Below the pieces are notes generated by a model, which was not told the DNA's origin, did not search any database, and was given only the letters and a program-made list of their open reading frames with translations. Shown piece after piece: positions 1 to 9,480 of a stretch of 64,000 nt of DNA (its first letter is position 1; every line of letters begins with the position of its first letter). The translations under genes and the position numbers were made by a program. Source of the stretch: Chaetoderma sp. LZ-2023a (lineage: Eukaryota > Mollusca > Caudofoveata > Chaetodermatida > Chaetodermatidae); the NCBI GenBank assembly GCA_034401795.1, contig CM067369.1, forward strand, positions 86,950,506 through 87,014,505. Direction: 5' to 3'.

Positions 1-450
1 AAGGCACTTAAACTTCTGAAACTGTGTGAAAACAGTCAGGATTTGACCAACCATCGGATAACACAACCGATGTAAGAGAGATGACCGAATGTCATATGCG
101 CTCCCCCCCTTCCTGGGAGGAAGACTCGAATGACCTCAATGTCCCATACGCTCTCTACGTACAAGTGCCATGTACTACAGGACAGAGAGGAAAAAAATCC
201 ATTTTCGTATACTCTCAATAATGAACCACATAAACACACAAACCATCATCATGCTAATAACAACGGGTAACGTGACAATACAATCAACAATGGACAACAC
301 ATGAACAAGACTGACCTTGTTGAACTTGGGTGCTGACATCATCTTCCCAGTGGTGAAGACTGATGCAGTGCCAAAAAAGTGGTTGTTTCCAATAATTAAT
401 TGTGAAATATATAAGCAATGAGGAAACCTCATCAAATAATGTACACCTAG

Positions 451-1490
451 TTATTTTTTCAAAATCGACAAGGCGAGAGGATTAGAGGAGTCACGGAGAT
501 AATGGTCTGTAAAACTTGACTCACAGTGCCACTGAGCAACCGACATAATGTCATCCACAGGGACCCCATTAAATAGGGCAGTGGATGTCACTACGCCCCG
601 GACACTGTGAGCCTTGGCCACGTCAACCTGCTTCCCGGTGGCGGATTTATGACAAAACTGAATACATTCTACAATCCACCTGGAAATGGTGTCCTTCGAC
701 GCCCTGCCATGGGGTTCAATATATGACAACCATAACGCTGACTGGTCGGTGCGCCACTCCGATGCACATTGTTTGTACCGGAGCAGCGCCGGACGGGACA
801 CCATACTTTAGAATTAGGATCATATCTAGTTAAAGTTGGCAAAACAATAGGTTGACCTGGATATTTCAAAGACTGATTCTTAGCCAAGAAATTAATCCTA
901 GGTAGCAGCTTAAGGCCTTCCCCTGTAACCACAAAACGGTCATCCTCGGCTGATAAGGCATGAATTTCACTCCTACGCCTAGCCGAGGCCGCAGCAATTA
1001 AAAATACAGTTTTAAGAGTTAATAGTTTCATAGAAATGGAACTAAGTGGTTCAAAAGGCTTATCACCTAGTACTTGAAGCACTAGCGATAAACTCCAAGA
1101 CGGAATCACCGGGGGATTCCTTGGTCTTAGATTGCCCATGCTTTTAATTAATACATTTATTGTACTTACTTCATCACTTCCCCTCTTAGCCAAGCAAGGA
1201 ATAACAGACATTAAAGCTGACTTATAACCAGCAACAGAGTTAGGCTTGAGGCTATAGGCATCATACAGGTGACAGAGGAAATCAGCTACTTCCTGAATAG
1301 ATGAATCCATTGGATCAATACATCTTTTTGAGCACCACTCTGCAAATCTGTTGATTTTATAATTATATGCTCTGGAGGTTGACTCCCTCCTGGCTTTGGC
1401 CATAAACATGGCTGCTTGCTCAGAAAAGCCCTCCTTAATTCTAGATTCCTTGACAACATCCACGCAGTCAATCGGAACATTGACGGATTG
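451..1490 (-). pseudogene. DIRS copy 1 tyrosine recombinase, frameshifted
   Basis: This would integrate circular DIRS DNA by tyrosine-recombinase chemistry in place of a DDE integrase. The N-terminal part has [20 protein letters not shown] and the first catalytic Arg in SARRRSEIHAL. A one-base loss near 795 relative to copy 2 (CGGAGCAGCGCCGG against a version with one more C) breaks the frame. The second part continues at 804-451 with AHSVRGV (His and Arg), [15 protein letters not shown] (His/Trp and Tyr). All catalytic residues survive, split over two frames. Confidence 0.88.
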
Positions 1491-3475
1491 TTGTGAAGGG
1501 CCTTGCCCTGGAAGATAATGTCGTCCATCAGAGGCAGAGGAACCGGATTGCAGACCAGAAGGTCCAGCAGATCCGTATACCACGATCGGCTTGGCCAATC
1601 CGGGGTGATCAGGAGCACTTGGCACTCCTCCTGCCGGATTTTCTGAAGAACTTTTGGAATCAGGATTGCTGGAGGGAATGCGTATGCATACATTCCCACC
1701 CAGCTGATAGCTAACGCATCTGTTGCGAAAGCGCTTGGATCTGGAATCGGAGAGACGTACGTCGTCATCTTCGCATTCCTCTTCGTTGCGAACAAATCGA
1801 TGTTGGGCTTCCCCCAATGGTCGAACAGACGATCCACCACACATTGATTTAGTTGCCATTCCGTGGGTAAAACACTCATCCTTCGGCTCAATGAGTCTGC
1901 TAGCAGATTTAACCTTCCCGGAATATGAACTGCTTTCAAAGTAATCCTGTGATCCAGGCACCAACAAAGCAGTCTCCATGTCATCATACAGAGACTGGGC
2001 GACTTCGTTCCGCCCTGGCGGTTTATGTAAGTCACTACAGTTGAGTTGTCTGAACGAATAAGAACAATCTTGCCCTGAACTTTCCGTAAGAAATGTTCCA
2101 GGCCCAGGACTACTGCTCTTAGTTCCAGTAGATTGATATGTTCCTTTGACTGATCCAGATCCCACAGCCATGATATTGTGGACTCTTCCTGGCAAGCTCC
2201 CCAACCCTCCATCGATGCATCTGTATACACAGTCACCTGAGGGTGGGGAGGGGTTAGCAAAACCCCCAACAGGAGATTCTCTGTCTTCAACCACCATTGC
2301 AGGTGGTGAATTAGAGGCGCCAACACTGACACATTCGAGTCCAGTGAACCTGTACTCTGGGTCCATTGTGTCATGAGAAAAAGCTGGATCGGCCGCCTGC
2401 ATAAGGCGGCCTGAGGAATGACTGGTTCCAACGAAACCATCAACCCCAGCATTCTCAAGTAAACCCGTGCCAGGACATGACGACTGTCGCACACTGACTG
2501 AATTACTGAGATGAGTTTCTGAACTCTCTCCTGAGTAGGATAAACATATCCTGTGTCTAGATCGAAGAACATCCCCTGGTAAACAAACTTCTGGGATGGA
2601 GTCAGCTCTGATTTTCGAAAATTTATCATCCAGCCTAAATCCGTGAGCGTTTTCAAAACAATCTCCAGATTGGTCGATAAACTTTCCTGGGTGTGTGCTT
2701 TTAACAGCCAGTCGTCTATGTACGTGTGGACTGCTATGCTTCTCCTGCGGAGGTATGCTGTGATCGCAAGAACCACACGGGTGAAAACCCGAGGAGCGGT
2801 GGAAATTCCGAAGGGTAACACCCTGAATTCCCACTGCCTGCCCTGGAATGCAAATCTCAGGAAGCGACAGAAACTCCTCGCTATGGGAATGTGGAAATAA
2901 GCATCCTTCAAATCTATTGAAGCTGTCCACATTCCCTTCTCTAACCCCGCCAACACCGAGCGCACAGTCTCCATCTTGAAACTGGGCGTCTCTATGAACT
3001 TGTTCAACGGCTTGAGGTTGAGAATTGGTCTCCACCCTCCGGTGTTTTTTGTTACCAAGAACACGGTTGAATAGAAGCCCGGACACTTTTGTGCCGGCTG
3101 AATAGCTCCTTTTAGTATGAGGGAATTTATCTCCTCCTCGATACACAACCTTTGCTCTGGATCTCTCGGATTCGGAGTCCAGATTGGCACTAGAGACAGT
3201 CGCGATGGCGGGCCTGTCATCCAATCAGGATGATACCCGACTGAAAGCCATCGCAAGACTAAACGGTCCTGAGTCAACCGTTCCCACTCTTGCTTGTGGT
3301 CGGCTAGCCGGCCTCCCACCGGTCCACCTAGGGAGAGAGGTGGACATAAGGAGTGCAAGAGTGGCACTGTCTCCTTTGCCAGAAACACCGGAGTGGTTCT
3401 CACCGCAGTAACCGGCCCATCAGGCACGATTACCACGACCAGATCCTCGCGTGCCACGCCCAGCACCGCGCGCAC
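1286..3475 (-). CDS. DIRS copy 1 reverse transcriptase-RNase H
   Basis: An open frame of 729 residues. RT motif A is [12 protein letters not shown], motif B is [12 protein letters not shown], and motif C is HTYIDDWLL with both aspartates. RNase H follows with [29 protein letters not shown] and LADSLSR, giving the D-E-D-D set. It converts the element RNA to DNA in the DIRS cycle. The annotated start is not an ATG and overlaps the 3' end of gag in another frame, so expression probably needs frameshifting, reinitiation or splicing. A second frame over the same bases is also open (see findings). Confidence 0.92.
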   Translation of the reverse strand: MRAVLGVAREDLVVVIVPDGPVTAVRTTPVFLAKETVPLLHSLCPPLSLGGPVGGRLADHKQEWERLTQDRLVLRWLSVGYHPDWMTGPPSRLSLVPIWTPNPRDPEQRLCIEEEINSLILKGAIQPAQKCPGFYSTVFLVTKNTGGWRPILNLKPLNKFIETPSFKMETVRSVLAGLEKGMWTASIDLKDAYFHIPIARSFCRFLRFAFQGRQWEFRVLPFGISTAPRVFTRVVLAITAYLRRRSIAVHTYIDDWLLKAHTQESLSTNLEIVLKTLTDLGWMINFRKSELTPSQKFVYQGMFFDLDTGYVYPTQERVQKLISVIQSVCDSRHVLARVYLRMLGLMVSLEPVIPQAALCRRPIQLFLMTQWTQSTGSLDSNVSVLAPLIHHLQWWLKTENLLLGVLLTPPHPQVTVYTDASMEGWGACQEESTISWLWDLDQSKEHINLLELRAVVLGLEHFLRKVQGKIVLIRSDNSTVVTYINRQGGTKSPSLCMMTWRLLCWCLDHRITLKAVHIPGRLNLLADSLSRRMSVLPTEWQLNQCVVDRLFDHWGKPNIDLFATKRNAKMTTYVSPIPDPSAFATDALAISWVGMYAYAFPPAILIPKVLQKIRQEECQVLLITPDWPSRSWYTDLLDLLVCNPVPLPLMDDIIFQGKALHNNPSMFRLTAWMLSRNLELRRAFLSKQPCLWPKPGGSQPPEHIIIKSTDLQSGAQKDVLIQWIHLFRK

Positions 3476-5119
3476 CTCGGTGCGCGGGTGGCTGCCTGGT
3501 TGACTGCGCCTGAGGAGCCTGCGCCCCCCTCACTGCAGGCCGAATCGCACGCGGCCGAGGCCGACACTGCGATGGTGGTTGGCCTCTGACCTGGCCACCT
3601 CCACCTCGAGCATGCAGGGGACGATACGCAGGGGGTGCGGCGTGAACGCGCTCCCGACGGAGCACTTCAAACTGCTCGTGCAGCGCCCTCTGGTTATTGA
3701 CCAGAGTAACCGTCTCCTGGAGGTGTCTACATCCCTCACCTCCAAAGAGACCAGGACCTGTCATAGGCGTACGCAGTAGCCTATTGTACAGGTCCTGGGA
3801 CGGGCACAGATTGTCCAACGCGTTCGAACACAAGACTCCCGTGTCAGAACAGGAGCCTGGCCGCGCATCCTCACCCAAAGCCGCGCGGTCATCCACGCTC
3901 GGCTTGGGTACCACACCATACCTCTGGTAATCCAGGGGCACGATGCGGCAACGCCGGGCCACCTCGCGAGGGGCCTTCGCGAGACGCCCATTCGCCTTAA
4001 TGGACGTCTCCGCCGCCTCGAACATGTCAACGACATGCTCTGCCAGTGCAGAGATGGCATCGCGTCAGCAGTAGTCTTACCAGCTAACCACAGCCTGTGG
4101 TCACGCTGGCTAGCCGACTGCTCCACGGGCAGACCTGGCCTAACACTTACCAGCCACTGGCAAGCATCAGACCAATCCTCTTCCGTGGCTAGCTGCGAGC
4201 GCTCTACAAGACGGGGGCCTTCGTCTTCCTCCTGAGCGCAAGCAGCAGAGCTTGACGGCGGATATGCTGATACCCCTGGCCAGCCAGGGAAAGCATGCGG
4301 GCCCGAAAGAACAGGCATGCTAATCTCACTGGCCTGACCAGGAGCAGGCGCCGTGGTAGAGCGCGGGGCAGATACCGCCCCACCACGGCCCTGGCCAGCA
4401 CCAGCGACACTCTCGGCAAGCCGAGGTATGCGGTAACGTTGGCCATCAGCAGCGCCCAGGGCCACCTTCTGAACCGTGAACTCTACTCCTGCGTGAGTAG
4501 AGCCATGGACTATGTCGCCTGTATTCCCCGCGAGGGGTGCACAGACGTCATAATCCATGGTCACGTCTTCAGACAGCGACCCGAACAGGTAATCCTCTTC
4601 CTCCTGGCCAGACAGATTAGACTCCGGGTCAGCAAAGAGAGCTAACCCGGACTGGCCAGGAAAGGTGCCATAGGAGGTACTGGCACCCGCGGCGTGCGGA
4701 TACCCCTGGACTGATAAGCAGCCCGCGGGTTCCAGCGACAGCCGTCCACGACCCCTCGGTGCGGCACCAAGCCTGCTGCCAGGGTCGTGGAACGCCCCCT
4801 CTAATGGGGCCACCTCTGAATCTACGAACAACGGAAACGGCCTACGGACAGGTGATTCAGAGGTGGGGATTACCTGCTCGGAAGCAGATGATGAGGCCAA
4901 CAAAGGATTTGGTCCAGGAAGCATGCCACGAAGCAACTCTGGAACCAAATCCTTTATTGTCCTCTTCATCTCTCCCAACATCTCGGTCCGGAAGGCCTCC
5001 ATATCCACCGCGGACGAGGCCTTCCTCTTACCCTTCTTACTCACACCCTCTCTTTTCTGCTTCTTCTTCTCCTCCTCCACCACCTTGTCCTTCGCCTGTA
5101 AGCACAAGAATTTGGACAT
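3420..5119 (-). pseudogene. DIRS copy 1 Gag-like ORF, frameshifted and internally deleted
   Basis: Homologous to the 709-residue gag of copy 2. It starts with a Lys/Glu-rich charged region and the [19 protein letters not shown] helix, then a Pro/Ser/Gly-rich middle. The frame shifts near 4050, and 4025-3420 continues with [30 protein letters not shown] and the Arg-Gly-rich tail. Between '...CSNAL' and 'DNLCPSQ' about 220 nt present in copy 2 are missing. DIRS Gag proteins are thought to bind element RNA; the RG-rich tail fits that. Upstream of the first ATG the frame carries a Cys-rich motif (GCSSC...CYQC...CEIC). Confidence 0.8.
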
Positions 5120-6183
5120 TAGTTCCCCCCCCCCCCACCCCCCAGTGCTTACATATCTCGCAATTAATCAAGGGACCACAGGGGCTACACTGATAACAGA
5201 GATGAGGAAGAAACCTCTCCTGCAAGAAACGTCCACAGGACGAGCAACCAGGTCTCTGAAACGGCAAGGACGAGGGCAATGAGCAACTTAGTTAAGCTTA
5301 GAAACTTAAACCAACTCAGAGAGGGAAAATGATCATAAAGATCAATAATCATCTGAAACCAGCGTTGGACAAAACTTTAATTGTTAATAAAGAGCAAGGC
5401 TGATTATGACGTCATTAATCCTGACAGGAAAAAATTGATCCATAACAAACATCCAAGTGCAAGGACGAATTGTATCCATAACCAGAACATGTACAGAATG
5501 GACATTCCGACTACACACCCATCAGATAAATACTGATAACAATGGTAAATACAGTTAATTTTCTCTAAAATAATTAACATCACCTCATATCAATAATTAG
5601 ATACCTGACACTTGTATAGACAAACCATTCAACGTGATGACCTGGAGCACTCCACCAAGACTACGCCTCCTAACACTCTCCACCTTAGGGGAAGGAGTTG
5701 GATCAAGAGGGCAAAGTGAGAAGACCTTTATACTAGGCCTCAGACTCACTGGACATAGACTTTTTGGTTAGATAACCTAACAGTATTAGTAGGAAATGGA
5801 ACCAAGGTGGAGAAAAACAAACTCTCTGATGCTGTGATGTCCATTACATATCCTCACCTAGACCTGTGGACATAAACACAAAGAGAGATTAGTATTATAT
5901 AGCACCTAGTTGAAATAAACCAACTAAACAAGGCGCTTATCACGGTAAACGCGAGTCCCAGAAACACATTACACCGGGAAAAAACTCACTAATTTTACTA
6001 GAAGTCACCTGATGTATAGGTCCTGGGCCCTCCATTGGCGAACTATTCCTTCCTGCCATCTTAATCAGGGGTTATCACTTCTAAATAACACTCAAAAGAC
6101 TTTGAAAAGAGTTTAGAAAAGCTCTAGCACAAAAACATGTGTAGACTCTCTGCCAATAAATTAGCAAAGAGGAAGTGCTAGTC

Positions 6184-6195
6184 TGCGCATGCGCG
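6184..6195. promoter_or_regulatory. NRF-1-like palindrome in DIRS 5' end (copy 1)
   Basis: TGCGCATGCGCG fits the YGCGCAYGCGCR consensus of NRF-1/NRF-type bZIP activators. The same site occurs at the equivalent place in every DIRS terminus in the window, which suggests an element promoter motif. Function is inferred. Confidence 0.45.
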
Positions 6196-6344
6196 GTGGT
6201 GGGGCTGGCATCCGCCAGACTACACTCTGACTCCCTGCCCAGTAGGGGCACCTAACTGTTTTAATCTGAGTGTTTATTGAATGAAAGCCGATATTTAGCA
6301 ATATCAATAAGTATTAGGGAGGTAAGTATACTCTTGAAGTGAAA

Positions 6345-6449
6345 ATAATTACATCATTCATGACATCATTGATTGTGATGTCAGCATACATGTGACGTTG
6401 TTGATTATGACATCATATGATTGATCGATAAACTGGATTCATCCATTAT
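6345..6449 (+). repeat. 3' part of MITE family M3
   Basis: It matches the last 105 bp of full M3 copies (for example 28790-28895), including 'gattatgacatcatatgattgat' wording and the terminal AAACTGGATTCATCCATT. It abuts the end of DIRS copy 1. From 6450 to 6661 I see nothing recognisable. Confidence 0.75.
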
Positions 6450-6661
6450 TTATAGTAAAGTGCTTAGACCTCATTACACAGTAAGTGATCGATGAGTCTA
6501 GACCCTAGCATTGGGAACTAGCAAATAAATGCCTTAAAGATTACAACACACACAGTAAGTGATGGGTGTTGTCTTTCGATGAGAGGGAAAGATGGGCCTC
6601 AAGGAGCGTAGATGCTACCGGATAAATGGAATGGATACAAAAACACTCATTCTAGATGGAG

Positions 6662-7343
6662 TGTGGATGGCATCACCACACATACCTCAGGGTGTGGATG
6701 GCATCACCACACATACCTCAGGGTGTGGGCGGCATCACCACACATACCTCAGTGTGGACGGCATCACCACACATACCTCAGGGTATGGATGGCATCACCA
6801 CACATCCCTCAGGGTGTGGATGGCATCACCACACATCCCTCAGGGTATGGACGGCATCACCACACATACCTCAGGGTGTGGATGGCATCACCGCACATCC
6901 CTAAGGATGTGGACGGCATCACCACACATCCCTCAGGGTGTGGATGGCATCACCACACATCCCTCAGGGTATGGACGGCATCACCACACATACCTCAGGG
7001 TGTGGACGGCAGCACCACACATACCTTAGGGTGTGGACGGCATCACCACACATACCTCAGGGTGTGGATGGCATCACCACACATACCTCAGGGTGTGGAT
7101 GGCATCGCCACACATCCCTCAGAGTGTGGATGGGCATCACCACACATACCTCAGGGTGTGGATGGCATCACCACACATGCCTCAGAGTGTGGATGGGCAG
7201 CACCACACATGCCTCAGGGTGTGGATGGCATCACCACACATGCCTCAGAGTGTGGATGGGCACCACCACACATACCTCAGAGTGTGGATGGGCAGCACCA
7301 TACATACCTCAGGGTGTGGATGGGCAGCACCACACATGCCTCT
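6662..7343. repeat. 31-bp minisatellite, about 22 units
   Basis: The unit is GGTGTGGATGGCATCACCAC followed by ACATACCTCAG, with 31- and 32-bp variants (GGATGGGCA in the right third). Variant units such as 'tgcctcag' cluster at the right end, as expected for local unit duplication. It lies between DIRS copies 1 and 2. The right flank 7344-7567 shows nothing recognisable. Confidence 0.97.
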
Positions 7344-7567
7344 GTTATTAATGTTGATAAGACTTTTATGGCTTCATTATTTTATGGCTTTATTATTTTC
7401 TGCGAAATTCTCAGCTCCAATAATTAGGTGTTCATTTTGAGAACGGTACAGCTGAAACGTAAACATATTATCTATAACACAATCCCTTTCATCTGCAACA
7501 TTCTCAAAATGAAAATCACCATTCCTGCAAGCAGGTTCTACTTCTGTGTACTGTGTCTAGAAGGATA

Positions 7568-7783
7568 TAAACGAAATCTAGGATTTCTTTTTTCACGAGA
7601 GAGTTGATACTTACCTCCCTAATACTTTTGATATTGCTAAATATTGGCTTTCACTCAATAAACACTCAGATTTAAAACAGTTAGGTGCCCCTACTGGGCA
7701 GGGAGTCAGAGCGTAGTCTGGCGGATGCCAGCCCCACCACCGCGCATGCGCAGACTAGCACTTCCTCTGACTAGATTATTGGC
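7568..7783 (-). repeat. DIRS copy 2 outer 3' inverted terminal repeat
   Basis: From 7607 on it is the reverse complement of 14400-14585, including TGCCCCTACTGGGCAGGGAG and the palindrome CGCGCATGCGCA at 7741-7752. The outermost 40 bp (AAACGAAATCTAGGATTTC...) differ from the other end, but are mirrored in the internal complementary region. Confidence 0.9.
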
Positions 7784-7852
7784 TGACACACATGCAACTA
7801 TTAAGAGCCTGAAGACCGAGCCTCTGTGGGGTGGAGAGGCCGGGTCCGTATC

Positions 7853-7952
7853 TAGGGAGGTAAGTATCAACTCTCTCGTGAAAAAAGAAATCCTAGATTT
7901 CGTTTATTTCACTTCAAGAGTATACTTACCTCCCTAATACTTTTGATATTGC
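7853..7952. repeat. DIRS copy 2 internal complementary region
   Basis: The left half (7853-7906) is the reverse complement of the outermost left end, and the right half (7907-7952) is the reverse complement of the outermost right end. The two are placed back to back. In the accepted DIRS-1 model this region is the template or splint that joins both termini into a circle. Both halves carry the GGTAAGTAT/ATACTTACC motif. Confidence 0.9.
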
Positions 7953-8484
7953 CAGAATTCGAAAGTGAATCTGGCGGGAGGGAGGCGAGGTCAAAAGACC
8001 AGCTCATCCCTATACGCTTTTCTGCGTTTAAGGCACTTAAACTTCTGAAACTGTAAGAAAAAACAGTCAGGATTTGACTAACCATCGGATAACACCACCG
8101 ATGTATGAGAGATGACCGAATGTCATATGCGCTCCCCCCCCTCCTTCCTGGGAGGAAGAGTCGACTGACCTCAATGTCCTATACGCTCTCTACGTACAAG
8201 TGCCATGTACTACAGGACAGAGACGAAAAAGCTCCATTTTCGTAACTCTCAACAATGAACCACACAAATACACAAACCATCACCATATTAATAACGGGTA
8301 ATCGTGACAATACAATCAACAACGGACAACACATGAACAAGACTGACCTTGTTGAAAATGGCTGCTGACATCATCTTCCCATTGGTAAAGACCGATGCAG
8401 GCCCAAAAAAGTGGGTGTTTCCATAAATTAATTGTGAAATATATAAGTAATGAGGAAAAACCTCCTCAAAAAATATAAACCGAT

Positions 8485-9480
8485 TTATTTTTTCAAAACC
8501 GACAAGGCGAGAGGATTAGAGGTGTCACGGAGATAATGGTCTGTAAAACTAGACTCACAGTGCCACTGAGCCACCGACATAATATCATCCACAGGGACCC
8601 CATTAAATAGGGCCGTGGATGTGACTACGCCGCGGACACTGTGAGCCTTGGCCACGTCAACCTGCTTCCCGGTGGCGGATTTATGGCAAAACTGAATGCA
8701 TTCCACAATCCACCTGGAAATGGTGTCCTTAGAAGCCCTCCCATGGGGTTCAATATATGACAACCATAACGCTGACTGGTCGGTGCGCCATGCCGCCGTA
8801 CGTTGTTTGTACCGGCGCAGCGCCCGGACGGGACACCATGCTTTAGAATTAGGATCATATCTAGTTAAAGCAGGCAAAATAATAGGTTGACCTGGATATT
8901 TCAACGACTGATTTTTAGCCAAGAAATTAATCCTAGGTAGCAGCTTAAGGCCTTCCCCTGAAACCACAAAACGGTCATCCTCGGCTGATAAGGCATGAAT
9001 TTCACTCCTACGCCTAGCCGAGGCCGCAGCAATTAAAAACACAGTCTTCAGTGTTAATAGTTTCATAGAAATGGAACTAAGTGGTTCAAAAGGCTTATCA
9101 CCTAGTACTTGAAGCACTAGCGATAAACTCCAAGACGGAATCACAGGTGGATTCCTTGGTCTTAGATTGCCCATGCCTTTAATTAATACATTCAATGTAT
9201 TTACTTCATCACTTCCCCTCTTAGCCAAGCAAGGAATAACAGACATTAATGCTGACTTATAACCAGCAATAGAGTTAGGCTTGAGGCTATAGGCATCATA
9301 GAGGTGACAGAGGAAATCAGCTACTACTTGAATAGATGAATCCATTGGATCAATACATCTTTTTGAGCACCATTCTGCAAATCTGTTGATTTTATAATTA
9401 TATGCTCTGGAGGTTGACCCCCTCCTGGCTGCTTGCTCAGAAAAGCCCTCCTTAATTCTAGATTCCTTGACAACATCCAC
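8485..9480 (-). CDS. DIRS copy 2 tyrosine recombinase
   Basis: 331 residues with a complete catalytic set: Arg158 in ARRRSEIHAL, His280 and Arg283 in AHSVRGV, Trp306/His307 in QWHCESS, and Tyr316 in TDHYLRD. The N-terminal SAM-like DNA-binding part has [17 protein letters not shown]. Compared with copy 1, six residues (18 nt) are missing just after EQAA. No ATG begins the frame; the first ATG is internal (CIDPMD), so the protein is likely made by frameshift or splicing from the upstream frame. It overlaps the end of RT-RNase H by 157 nt. Confidence 0.93.
   Translation of the reverse strand: MDVVKESRIKEGFSEQAARRGSTSRAYNYKINRFAEWCSKRCIDPMDSSIQVVADFLCHLYDAYSLKPNSIAGYKSALMSVIPCLAKRGSDEVNTLNVLIKGMGNLRPRNPPVIPSWSLSLVLQVLGDKPFEPLSSISMKLLTLKTVFLIAAASARRRSEIHALSAEDDRFVVSGEGLKLLPRINFLAKNQSLKYPGQPIILPALTRYDPNSKAWCPVRALRRYKQRTAAWRTDQSALWLSYIEPHGRASKDTISRWIVECIQFCHKSATGKQVDVAKAHSVRGVVTSTALFNGVPVDDIMSVAQWHCESSFTDHYLRDTSNPLALSVLKK

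Larger units (their letters stand above)
1..6345 (-). mobile_element. DIRS-type retrotransposon, copy 1 (3' end outside window)
   Basis: Genes read leftward in the order gag, RT-RNase H, tyrosine recombinase. Base 1 corresponds to about 8031 of copy 2, so about 460 bp (3' flank, internal complementary region, outer terminal repeat) lie outside. The right end finishes with the DIRS terminus GGAGGTAAGTATACTC and a 'cttgaagtgaaa' tail at 6345. Gag and recombinase are broken; RT-RNase H is open. The right flank is the 3' part of a MITE, so the copy appears to have landed inside that MITE. The stretch 5120-6345 is the untranslated leader and terminal repeat; I see no other gene in it. Confidence 0.9.

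Noticed and set aside
6600-7340. CRISPR-like appearance of regular direct repeats
   Set aside because: There are no unique spacers; units are contiguous, and the DNA is eukaryotic.
6592-7440. Four overlapping plus-strand frames of 82-271 codons rich in 'ASPHIPQGVDGITTH'
   Set aside because: They are the 31-bp minisatellite read in three frames; unit length is not a multiple of three and there is no other coding evidence.
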